Origin: Plicaturopsis crispa FD-325 SS-3
Taxonomy: Eukaryota > Basidiomycota > Agaricomycetes > Amylocorticiales > Amylocorticiaceae
Assembly (NCBI GenBank): GCA_000827205.1
Contig: KN832564.1
Location: 281,470-345,469, forward strand
Direction of reading: 5' to 3'
Length of the DNA stretch: 64,000 nucleotides
Shown in pieces: positions 37,565-48,404 of the stretch. Position numbers and translations under genes: made by a program. The first letter of the stretch is position 1. Every line of letters begins with the position of its first letter. The notes beneath the pieces were generated by a model. That model was not told the origin of the DNA. It searched no databases and saw nothing but the letters and a program-made list of their open reading frames with translations.

Positions 37565-40500
37565 ATGGCCACCGTCGCACCAGCCATGCACAACGGCTAC
37601 CAGTCGTTCTCGAACGCGGCGTCTTCGACATCGAGCGCGACAACCGTCCAGACGCAGCAGCAGCAGCAGTCATCGAACGACGAGCAGTACATCATTACAT
37701 TCTTCTGCCGTGCATTGTACGACTACCAGACCCAGGACGCTTCCTCGCTTTCGTTTTACAAGAACGACATCATCGAGGTCTTGACTCGCCTTGAGTCGGG
37801 CTGGTGGGATGGCTTACTCGGGGAGGAGAGAGGATGGTTTCCGTCGAACTATGTGCAGGTCATCTCAGACGACGAGGCCGAGGCTGCTCTGTCGGGGTCG
37901 GAGAATCCACAGCAGCAGGACAATCCCCGCGACTCCATCGTCGACATGTCGCATGCAATGGGCAGAGACAGTAACATGTCCGATAGCGAGCCAGAATGGC
38001 TTGATTCTGGTGATGACCAGCCAACGTCTCGGAATGGTGTCGGGGGACATACTCAGACCTCGGGCAACGGAGGGAGGACCGCTAGTGACTTCTGGGTACC
38101 CCAGGTGACGGGCGATGGCCAGGTGAGCTCGCAGCGCTAATGGCACATCTCGATCACGGCATTCACGCTATGCCATGAAGATATACTACCTAAATACCCA
38201 GACGGGGCAGCATTCTCGCGACTTGCCGACAGAGTCTGACCACGAAATATCGGACGACGATGTTGCAGGTCTAACATCTCAAACGAGCTCCCGTGCTGGC
38301 ACCAGCGAAGGGCTTGGCTACAGCTCTATGTCCAGTTTTCAGGCAGACGAAAGTCGTGATACGGCAGGATTTGGTGTACCTCAGCGGAGCTCTACCCCCG
38401 AACCTTGGGTCAAACGGCTTGCAGATGACGGAATGTCATACTACTATTGGAATAAGGTGACAAACGAGGTTCGGTGGACCCTCCCAGAGGCAGCGTTACA
38501 CTCGTCGAACGGTCGGGGGCCGTCAGCTAGCTCTTCCTACAGCAGTACTCCCAGCCGGGACCGACTGCGGTCGGACTCGGAGGCCTCGCACTATCGCCCA
38601 CGGGACGATCCTGACGCCGATCATATCAGTATGTACTCTGACGATTCAGGTGTCCAGCCTTTTGGCAAAGGTCCCTCGACTCCAGTGTACCGGCCCAATG
38701 GGTCTTCGTCGAGGACTCACGACAATAGACAAGTAGGGCTTACATCCGCTGAGAAAATGGCGCGGACCTTGCAACAGCGTTTGGCGCCCCCACCCCCCGA
38801 GCTAGTGACCGATCTTGCTACAACAGCCCGAGAGGCTATCGCCACTGTCGTGCAAAGTATCCAGCTAAATGGCTCTCAGGGCCGGCCACAGCACGACCTC
38901 CTTATGGACGACCAGGTACGTGCAGTCGTGCTGGCTGTACGAAATCTCCTCTACGTTTCAGCGCCACCGAGCGGTCACATCCCTACCAACGTGATACCGA
39001 TGAGCGCACGCGACTACCAGACAAATTCCGCATCCCAGACCCTCCTGAAACCGGCGCAACGCAAAGTCACTGCTACGCTTTCGAAACTGGTCTTGTCGGC
39101 ACGCGCGATGCAGTACGACTCTGGCCCATCGACAAGCGAGACTCCGAATCGAATCGAAGGGGACGCGCAGGAACTCGAGCGGGCAGTTGTCGCGTTCGTG
39201 ACGGAAGTGCAGCGAAGTCAGACGCAAGCTGTGATGCAGGAGATGAGCGGGAAATATGGGTTGAAGCGGCTGCGAGGTGTGTTTTCGACTGCAAATGTTG
39301 GGCTTGGATTGGTAGGCGCCGGCGCCGCAGGGAACTGGAAGGGATTTGGCTGGGTGGCTATGGGTGAAGACGACGAAGCGCCTGGGAAGGTGCTGGGGTC
39401 GGAAGTTCTCAATGAATTGCGGTCGTACCGGTCAATGGTCGAAGAGAATTTCGCTGCCTTGTCCGCATCTCTTAGCAGCTCCGAGCAACATTCTGGTGAC
39501 AACTTTCCGTTCACTCACTCCGAGACGCTTTTTTTTAACTTGCCCAAAACAGTTGATCAAGTCATAGCCCGCTGTCGAGATATTGTCACTCGACTGTCCG
39601 CATTTCTCACATTCGTCGCCGATATACACGTCGCACGTCATGTTGATATCGACGGCATTGGTCACGAGGCGAGTACACCCAGGGCCGACGATGTCTACAT
39701 GCAGAGTGTCAGCAGGGCCCGCCTACTTGTCCGCACCCTCGAGATGGCCACACAGTCTTTATACGATGACGGTGCGGCCGTGCTCCTCACCGCACAAGCG
39801 ATCCGTCGCGTGGGCCTCGGGCTTTCGCCTCACGACGTTTACGCGTCGTACGATTACCTCGGCGCATTAGGGGCATCCCTAAAGTCAAATGCGGGCGTGG
39901 TCCAGCAGACGCTGGAGGCCTTGCTTGCTGTTGGCTACGATCAGGCCGACGCAGCGCAGGGTGATTACAATGGCTCTATCGAATGGCGAATGTCCCGGAT
40001 GAGCGTCATCGAGGGCAACCTCGACGCGTTCGACCTGAGATTACCACCTACCGACGAAGACGACGGTGACCAGGACGATCTCATCGACATGGAGCTCGCG
40101 TTCCAGAAGCCTAGCGCAACGAAGGCGCTACCCCCCGTAGATCCGTCTGAACGGTCTGCTATGTACGGGCACAGATCGCAGCCCTCTACCAACTCACTCC
40201 ACATGTCAGAGACAAGCGACGGAACCGATTTCGATCGCGAAAAAATGTCGAGCACTGTGGCACCAGGATCGCCGGACACGGTCGCCATGAGCCTTTATGA
40301 CGACGAGGGTGAGTTGTGCTGAATATTTTTGTCTGCCACGATACTAAGCGCATCCGATAGCTCCGTCCTCGAACAAGGCTCCCCGAGCGGACAAGTTGAG
40401 AAAGTTACTGGGCGACGAAGCACCGCAGCATTACATCAACGCTGTCAACGCTGATCAGAAGCCCTGGTATTTGCGGCCAAACTACAGCCAGACAGAGATC

Positions 40501-42588
40501 CTTATTGACCCTGACGGTGCTGTCCGCGGAGGAACTGTACAAGCCCTAGTAGAGCGTCTGACTGCACACGAGCACGGAGGTAAGTTTTGACTGCGAACCA
40601 CGGCCATTGTTATTAACGATCTCCGCAGACCCGACGTTCATCAAGACGTTCTTGATGACATACAAATCATTCACTAACCTCGACGAACTCTTCAATCTTC
40701 TTGTGCAACGTTTCTGGATCAAACCTCCAGAAAACCTGAACCCCCAACAACGGGACGAGTGGGGCAAACTGAAGCAGCATGTGATCCAAATGCGGTACGT
40801 TCCTATATATTATTAACTATATTTCGTGGGCTGACTTATCCGGACGCCAAAGTGTCTTAAATACCTTCAAATCTATGGTTGTGGACGAGGATGTTCTGGA
40901 AAAAGACGATATGTATATCCTCGATCATATGAAGCAGTTCATATCGAACGACGAGGTTGTACGTTTTGCGGCTGCGAAGCAGCTGTTGATTCTCATCGAG
41001 CGTGCCGTATGTTATACCTTCTTCCTTCACGCGAATGTGACCCATACTGAGCGTCAATTATAGCAAAAGGGCGGGGATTCGAAGATCAAGACCATGATCA
41101 ACACCTCCCACCAAGTACCGCCTCAGCCCATCATGCCCAAGAACCTGAAGAAACTCAAAGTCCTTGATATCGATCCGTTGGAGATGGCGCGACAGTTGAC
41201 CATCATGGAGAGCCAGCTGTACCAGAAGATCCGGCCCATGGAATGTCTTCAGCGTTCGCGCGAACAGAAAGCGGGCGAGAGCAACGATAACATCGCCCAT
41301 ATCATCCAAACGAGTAACAGGGTTCGTGCTTTTGTTTCGATGCGCTGGCCTATGTATTCACGAACGTCCTAGATTGCGAACTGGGTGGCCGACTCGGTGC
41401 TTTCGAAAGAGGATTCCCGGAGGCGGGCTACTATCGTGAAGCAGTTCATCAGCGTCGCGGACGTGAGTTTCCACTGCATCTACACCTTTCATGAACGTCA
41501 CTGATAAAAACTCGTCGCTAGCGCTGTCGAGGCATGCACAACTACTCGTCCATGGTTGCCATCGTGTCGGGTCTCAATTCTACTCCAATACGGCGCCTCA
41601 AACGCACATGGGAGCAAGTCAATTCTCGGTTCATGGCACAGTTATCCGCTTGTGAAGTCACGATCGACACAAACAAGAACTTCACCAATTATCGATCAAC
41701 GCTGGCGAAAGTCTCGCCGCCATGNNNNNNNNNNNNNNNNNNNNNNNNNNNNNNNNNNNNNNNNNNNNNNNNNNNNNNNNNNNNNNNNNNNNNNNNNNNN
41801 NNNNNNNNNNNNNNNNNNNNNNNNNNNNNNNNNNNNNNNNNNNNNNNNNNNNNNNNNNNNNNNNNNNNNNNNNNNNNNNNNNNNNNNNNNNNNNNNNNNN
41901 NNNNNNNNNNNNNNNNNNNNNNNNNNNNNNNNNNNNNNNNNNNNNNNNNNNNNNNNNNNNNNNNNNNNNNNNNNNNNNNNNNNNNNNNNNNNNNNNNNNN
42001 NNNNNNNNNNNNNNNNNNNNNNNNNNNNNNNNNNNNNNNNNNNNNNNNNNNNNNNNNNNNNNNNNNNNNNNNNNNNNNNNNNNNNNNNNNNNNNNNNNNN
42101 NNNNNNNNNNNNNNNNNNNNNNNNNNNNNNNNNNNNNNNNNNNNNNNNNNNNNNNNNNNNNNNNNNNNNNNNNNNNNNNNNNNNNNNNNNNNNNNNNNNN
42201 NNNNNNNNNNNNNNNNNNNNNNNNNNNNNNNNNNNNNNNNNNNNNNNNNNNNNNNNNNNNNNNNNNNNNNNNNNNNNNNNNNNNNNNNNTCACTACTCTC
42301 ACGTTCATCCAAGACGGAAGCAAGGACAACCTGCCGGGGAACCTCGTGAATTTTCGCAAGCGGCAAAAGGCGTCGGAGGTCATCCAGGACATCAAAAGAT
42401 GGCAGTCGGTGCCGTACAACTTCCACCCGATCCCCTCGGTGCTGGTGTACATCGAGGAGTCGCTCACGCAGTTCGTCGACCAGACGACGATCGCGGACCA
42501 GCTGTGGAACCTCAGTCTCGAGCGCGAGCCCCGCGAGCGGGAGGACGAAAAGATGGCGAGGCTGCTGCAGGAATCGGGCTTCCTATAG
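37565..42588 (+). CDS. CDC25: Ras guanine-nucleotide exchange factor (Cdc25 type) with SH3 and WW domains
   Basis: This loads GTP onto Ras at the membrane, upstream of cAMP signalling. Order of parts: polyQ-containing leader, SH3 domain (ALYDYQTQDASSLSFYKND, WWDGLLGEERGWFPSNYV), a WW-like segment after the first intron (IYYLNTQTGQHSRDLP), a second, canonical WW (WVKRLADDGMSYYYWN, VRWTLPEAA), a long helical middle (about 38750-40030), RasGEF-N (WYLRPNYSQTEIL, TFIKTFLMTYKSF), then the catalytic domain (DPLEMARQLTIMESQLYQKI, SVADRCRGMHNYSSM, NFTNYRSTLAKVSPP, gap, LTFIQDGSKDNLPGNLVNF) and the end at 42588. The run of N at 41725-42289 falls where only about 8-10 residues of the family are missing. 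All other exon joins are in frame. The SH3 domain resembles that of yeast Cdc25. Confidence 0.93.
41725..42289. other. Assembly gap (565 N) inside the RasGEF catalytic domain
   Basis: Unknown bases. The open frames on either side belong to the same protein but to different frames relative to the gap length, so the gap size is an estimate, or it hides an intron or insertion. Confidence 0.99.
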
Positions 42589-43283
42589 CCGCCGTCGGTG
42601 CGTCCTTCATCATCTCACTCGTCCCTGAGTTCAGCTCGCTGAGGGAGGACTGGCCATAGGTGGATGCAGCGCTGTCGAGGAGATGTGTGGTGCGCATGTG
42701 TGCGTTCCTGGGCCGACGCGACGGTGTGCTGCTGCTGCTTTCTTTGTGTATTTCCTACTCTTGCTTTTTTTTACTCACCTGGTGTATATCTAACTCTGGA
42801 TCATATACATACTTTGTTTCGCACTGTGGATATGTTTGTTATCTTCTATATGTATGGAATCTTCTGCTTAGGGTTTGTGAAGTCAAGCTATAATTCACAG
42901 TCGAAGTGTGCGGTGCAGTCTAAGGGAGCGGTGGCTGAAAGTTGGTCGCAATGTTTTCCGTCACGTGAGCGAAACGCGACTTGTCTGAACCTCGGGTAAT
43001 ATTGCGCGTAAATATTCTCTGGCATCTGCCCGTACGGTATATGCTCGAGTGTCAAACGCAAGGCTGCAATTAGCTAACGGCTTTCATAAATTTAGGCACA
43101 CGGCACTGATTGACGGGACGTTGTGGCCTCATATGCATACAACAGACAGGCTGACAGACAGGACGATGGATTTACAATATTAATGCAGCCTTTCGGCGTT
43201 CGCGGTTTCTACTAGTTTGCATCACTGGATCGTGACTTTATTCTGTAGTATGAAATCAAGCTTAGTACGGACGGGGAATTCTC
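42589..43283. other. Convergent 3' regions
   Basis: T-rich 3' flank of the RasGEF gene and 3' flank of the DUF427 gene. No gene or repeat supported. Confidence 0.5.
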
Positions 43284-43744
43284 CTAGATGAAGCCACGGT
43301 ATACCTTGTAAAATGCGACGTAACCCTTGATGTTGTTGGCCTTTTCGCTCGTGTTGGGATAGTACCTGTCCAGTGTCCATATTAGACTCAGAATTGTAAC
43401 GCCATCAATATAGATGATGAGGGCACGAACCACGCGATGTCGTTTACAGTCTTGCCATCCGCCGTGGCGTTGTAGTAAGACGCGGTGCTGCCGTTCTAAT
43501 CGTCAACGTGCGTCCATACCACTCAGTGTTATGCACTCACCCTTTCCAAGGGCAATGCGAGCTACATTCCAACGCGTCATTAGATATATCAGATACCGGA
43601 ACCGCATGGCGAGGCTTACGTCGTTTTAGAATCCGTCAAGATATCCTTGGTAATAGAGTCGGGCGGGAAATAGAGGTTCCCCTCGACGGTCACCGTGTCA
43701 TCAGAGTCGGCGAGGATAGTGTTTCCGAGAGCTACTTTGACCAT
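43284..43744 (-). CDS. DUF427 family protein
   Basis: A small protein of the DUF427 family (Pfam 04248), whose function is not settled. Exons starting at 43744 give MVKVALGNTILADSDDTV, then VEGNLYFPPDS, ILTDSKT, a 21-nt exon giving SHCPWK, then GTASYYNATADGKTVNDIAW and WYYPNTSEKANNIKGYVAFY, ending VYRGFI. This is the full family core (about 94 residues): the G-N-x-Y/YFPP segment, CPWKGxxxYY and the AWYYPxP/T-like block are all present. Introns have GT and AG ends. The gene is followed upstream by a thioesterase gene on the same strand, about 226 bp away; there is no reason to link them beyond proximity. Confidence 0.88.
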
Positions 43745-43970
43745 GATGTGTTGTAAGGTTTCAGGGGAGATGGTGGTAGGTTGCAGAGAGCCGACACAAG
43801 CCGGGAGGCGCAAGCTAAAGCCTTAAAGTTATAAACGACTGGCACTTGCTACACGTGATGTGTACCACTTCGATCGCGGTAGTCATCGTCAAAAGCAACG
43901 CATTTACTTAGCAGACACTGGACCAGATGCAATAAAGCCTTCATTGCCACACACGAAAAAGCAAAAGGCA

Positions 43971-45215
43971 TTACAGCTTTGCAGTATCCTTACGAGCCCT
44001 CGCTGCATTAACTTCCGCAGGCACAACAAGCGCCATCTGCGTCGCAACAGCCAAGCACCGCTGTTTATCGCGCCAGCCGTCGAGCACCTTGCCCTCGGAC
44101 AATTCGGTAGGCGCCGTCCACACCTCGACGTAGGCGTTATGCCGTCCTTGCGGGTCGTTCATGAAGGTTCCGGAGGAGTACAGCCCGACGGTGCGTGCTG
44201 CGAAGTCCGGGGTTCGCGGAATGGGGAATTTGAATTCGAGCGAGAGCGTCATGGTTGGGAACCAACTATTCATCCACAAATGAGTGGTGATTTCTCATAG
44301 GGGGAGATGCGGCGTACCTGGGGCCTATACCACCCCGTTCTTCTTTAGGCAGTAGCCGCGGGAGGTTTTGGAACATATCGACGAAGAAAGCCATGGACGA
44401 CGCAGTGATTCTTTCCCCAGGGTCCTTAAGCTTAAGCCACGCAGCCCATTCCACGCCGCCTCCGCCGATCGTCCCTGCGTGCGTGCGGCGGACACCATCC
44501 GGGGCATTATGCCTCACCGTCTCCTCATCGTACCCCCATTGCAGATGATCCTTGAATGTCCATACCGGGTTCATTTCGGTGGGAAGCGCGTCGCTGGGGT
44601 GTGAGTATATCGGGATGCGGCGGGCGTAGCCCGAGGGGGGCTGGAGGGTTAGATGGGGCCCTGGGTCGTCTGGGGCGGGCGCGAGGGTGCCGAAGATGAG
44701 ATGTGCAGATATCCTGGTGGAGCCCTGTGAAAGATATGAGCCTCAAGAACAAATACGGGCGGTTATTTTGTATGGGATGCGGCGTACGCGCTGTATGAGA
44801 CTGGCTACGATATTCGAAAATGCCCGCCCGGTCTTCAGTGTGCGGACGTGGATCTCACAGGGCTCTTTCGCGGACGTCGAAGATAGGAAATGGGCGGTGA
44901 CGTGAATAGGATCCTTGGCTTTAGTAGGCGACTGGTATTTGATGCACGCGTCTAACACCATGGCTAAGGCATACCCTGGGGGAATCGTTCCCGTCAGTCA
45001 GTGCATCGAAGTAACTTTTGGTGAAAGAACGTACCTCCGTGGGTGACCCTAGGTGCAAGAATTAGTGTCAGACGAGGGTCTTGCCAGCAGAACTATGTAC
45101 GCCGGACTCACGCGCCAACCGTCCATTCATCATCTACCTGCCCGCGATATACATGCGTCCCGTCCTCGCGCGACAACGCGTATAACGTGTTGACTGCCTG
45201 TGAGAGGGGCGCCAT
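43971..45215 (-). CDS. Thioesterase-like (acyl-CoA thioesterase) protein with peroxisomal tail
   Basis: The likely reaction is hydrolysis of acyl-CoA thioesters. Exon pieces are MAPLSQAVNTLYAL, VYRGQVDDEWTVGA, VTHGGYALAMVLDACI, HVTAHFLSSTSAKEPCEIHV (hot-dog strand pattern), RISAHLIFGTL, then WAAWLKLKDPGERI, ASSMAFFVDMFQNLPRL, SWFPTMTLSLEFKFPIP, VGLYSSGTFMNDPQGRHNAY and VEVWTAP. This is the double hot-dog layout of the fungal thioesterase-like superfamily related to TesB. The last three residues are AKL, a peroxisomal targeting signal, like the carnitine acetyltransferase at 3.7-5.8 kb. A role in peroxisomal fatty acid metabolism is inferred. The start at 45215 is the first Met of the reading frame before the conserved VYRGQ block. 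Confidence 0.85.
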
Positions 45216-45676
45216 CTAGTCGCAACTTGCCCATTCACGGCGGCGCGAGTATGCTGTAGTGGTGGGATATCACAGGGCCGGGAATTCCGGTTATACGCGC
45301 TCGCTGGCTTCAAAGGTCCATGTGCTTTCTGAGGCCTTGAGGCCTTGAGGTGTGACCCTGGTAAAAGTCGACCAGTCCGGAGTCTAGCAACGAGATATGT
45401 TGCCTGTCTACGATGTGAGCGGTCTGCGTTTATCGCTGTCGAGGATGTCGAATTCGAAGAGTCGACGAAAACAAGAGAGCCAAGTTTGGGCAATGGGCGC
45501 CGCCGGCCGCGCAGTTTCGGCAAGACCTTGCTTGCTCATCCACCACCACTTCCACCGTCCGTGGGCTCTCATTGACAAGCCCCGGAATGTCTCTTGTCCT
45601 GGGCTAACTGATATACTCCTGGGCCAACTGATATACCCCACCCCACATGCCGCGCACCAAACCCCTCATAAGTCCG
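45216..45676. other. Divergent promoter region
   Basis: 461 bp between the thioesterase start (minus) and the DHHC gene start (plus). Open frames here on both strands are short and lack family features. It contains a direct repeat, TGAGGCCT twice near 45329-45346, and CTGATATACnCC twice near 45608-45636. Confidence 0.45.
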
Positions 45677-47132
45677 ATGGACCTGCAGTCCGTCTCCTTC
45701 CCCCCGCTCGACGACCCCGACACGCCTCGCAAGAGGTGGTACCATTACTTACCATTATGCTGTACGTTGCCCCGTCTTTCTTTCGTATTGACATCGCAGT
45801 CGCAGTGAATAGATGTGGATACTTATGCGATTTTGACGCGCTTTTTTTTGTTTTGTTTAGTGATGATTATCCTTATTCTGGCGCCGCACCCGTCTCTCCT
45901 GCGCGTCCTTGTTGTGCATTACCTGCAGACCCTAAACGCGCCCGTTACTTTCATGGTCCACCTCCTCGGCACATACGCGCTCACATTCCTCGCGTTCTGC
46001 TCCATGATCGTCTGCGTCGCGCGCGACCCTGGTCCAGTTACGATGGACAAGGCGCATGACGAAGAGGACGGTGAAATGGGGCTCACGGAGGCGCTGATGG
46101 CGCCTGGCGGGGATGATTACTCCGCGCCGGGACGCTGGTGCCATAAATGCTATGCCCCGAAACCAGAGCGCACACACCACTGCTCGCAGTGTGGGCGCTG
46201 TGTACTGAAAATGGGTGAGCCACCACTCTGTGTTATTTTTTTTTTCGTACGGCTGTGTCTCATGCGAGGAAGATCATCACTGCCCTTGGATGGGCAATAA
46301 ATGTATCGTGAGTGCCGATGTCATTATATCCTTACGGTGACAAATTGTTGAAAGTGTGTGATAGGGCCATCGAACGTTACCCGCGTTCCTCCATTTCCTC
46401 TGTTGCATTAGCCTACTCGCTGTGTACATCTCCTACATATCAATCACAGCACTGGTGTTTGCTTTCCAAAACTCGCTATCAGTTGTCAGTGGGCAAATCC
46501 ATGCTAATCTCTTACCTCCATAAATCTGACCCCCTACTCGCGTACATACAGGACGAGGTCACGCCGGTCCATGAGATATTCCTAGCGTTTGCAGGAGTCG
46601 CTATCACACTCTCCATCGGGTCTTTCTTTCTGTATCACTGCTACCTTGTCACGTAAGTTTCTCTTCTCACTCGACAATGGTCGCCGTACCGTGTACTGAG
46701 TGAGAGCCGTTCCTCACAGGACAAACCAAACAACTCTGGAGAGTCTGTCTCCATTTATTCTGCTCAGATACCTTCCCCCTCTACCCCCATCGGACAACGC
46801 CCGGGTACTTTCCGATCCGCCGCTGGAGCACGAGCTGTCGTACAACCAGAGAAGGCTGGTCAAGGACGCTCACCGGCACGTACTTCTGTACGATGTCGGA
46901 TGGCGCCAGAATTGGGCCCAAGTTTGCGGGTGGAAAAGGCGATGGGGATGGGTGTATCGACTCTTATACGGGGGAGCTTCGTAAGCATCTGTCTGTGTGC
47001 GTGTTGGGGGTAGCTGACGGTGCATATCTCTATAGGCAAGGCGATGGCAAGGTATTTCCGCGCAATTCACGAGCGGACGATCTCCTAGCTCGTCTCGCAC
47101 ACGAGCTTGTTGCCGTCGACAAGGACATTTGA
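45677..47132 (+). CDS. DHHC-type protein S-palmitoyltransferase
   Basis: This attaches palmitate to cysteines of membrane proteins. Exon 1 (45677-45761) gives a polar N-tail; exon 2 from 45861 gives two hydrophobic helices (MIILILAPHPSLLRVLVVHY and FMVHLLGTYALTFLAFCSMI) and the start of the Cys-rich domain (RWCHKCYAPKPERTHHCSQC, GRCVLKM). A 35-nt exon (46273-46307) carries the active site DHHCPWMGNKCI. Then come GHRTLPAFLHFL, two more helices (LLAVYISYISITALVFAF and IFLAFAGVAITLSIGSFF), TTNQTTLE (the TTxE motif) and a C-tail with NWAQVCG. This is the full four-helix plan, close to fungal Pfa3-like enzymes. Substrates are unknown. Confidence 0.92.
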
Positions 47133-48404
47133 CCTGAAGACCCGGTTCTGCTGTTATTTATGTCGCCTAATCTGGAATGTCTGCATGTTATCTTACGCCG
47201 TCGCGTTTCTTCTGACATCCCCCTCTAAGTACTTACATGATTCTTGGACGCGTTTTACTGACACGCGCATCGCGTGATGCGGCTAATCAACTTCCTGTAG
47301 GGGGCTAACGGCAAGCTAACGAGGACTACGTGCTTATTGCGCAATCGCGACACATTGCACGGTGAAAGCCTCATATACGAAAGTACAGCTGCCCCGCGTC
47401 CTCCCCATCCCATTCCTGTCCCCGTTTGCTTCCGTTTGTGCTGTTCGCTGAAACTGGGGGTTCAGTCGAGTTGTTCTCGGCTCCGTACTTTCTATGACTC
47501 GCTCGCCTGTGCCGATATGCGCTGATGCGCCTCGGACTCGATGCCCCCTGCCACCTGGAATAGTGTCGCTATCATTTGAGGCTTTACGATAGGTGATTAC
47601 ACTGCTTTCCGCTTACTGAGACAAAATTACTGAAAGTACCCTCTGTAGGGTGTTTATATTCTCCCTGCATATTGATCCGTGGGGTTGAGCGGCCAGCCCT
47701 CGATTGACTATGTGCGAGGTCTGGTGCACCACATCCACCCTTGACGTGTCGTCTTTGTCATCCTTCAAACGGGCATCTAGCCGCGCTACATGGGCGGACG
47801 GGCTGTATTAGGGCCTCACAATTACACCTGCTAGAGTCGCCGGTGAGAGTCCACGCCCCTTACTCGACTCCGGCTGTCTGCTGAACTGGCGCAAAGCTAC
47901 GTAGGACTCCAACTGGAGGTTGATTCTTGCTCCGCATACCCGCTTTTGCAGTCACCATACCGCCATGGGCCTCAACGTGAGCCTTTAACGTTATCGGACG
48001 CACACGTTTGCACGCGTCTTTCGACATCAGTACTCCAGAAACTTTGCAAGGACCCCGCTACGCCCACGTCAGCCGGTCGAGTCCTGTTTTCAGATGACTG
48101 ATCCTGTGGGGATCGCTGCGACTCATAGTCATCATCAGACCCACGGGCGGGTCTTACTAAGTACGTTACAAATTGAATCCTGGGGGACCTGATGTACAGT
48201 TGACGCCGTTTTTACAGGCAGCATACAGCGTTTTCTGCGCTCGCAGGCCGGCTATTCCGACTACGTAATAGCCCCTGTCGGCCATGACCCTTGTTCGTCG
48301 CCCGCTTTGCGAAATACTTATAGGGACGACTGCTGTTCCTACTTCGCATCCACCAATTCAACCCCTTTCATTTCGAATCCGTGGTCTCTGGCATATTTAT
48401 CAAC
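47133..48404. other. Intergenic stretch of 1.27 kb, no gene supported
   Basis: No open frame over about 62 codons with any family feature, and no tRNA-like A and B boxes that I could fit to a cloverleaf. The right part is the upstream region of EGT1. Confidence 0.5.

Noticed and set aside
45134-45523. Minus-strand frame of 129 codons
   Set aside because: It overlaps the thioesterase start in another frame; the thioesterase frame has clear family text.
47133-48404. Possible gene in the 1.27-kb space before EGT1
   Set aside because: Only short frames on both strands without family features or good splice partners.
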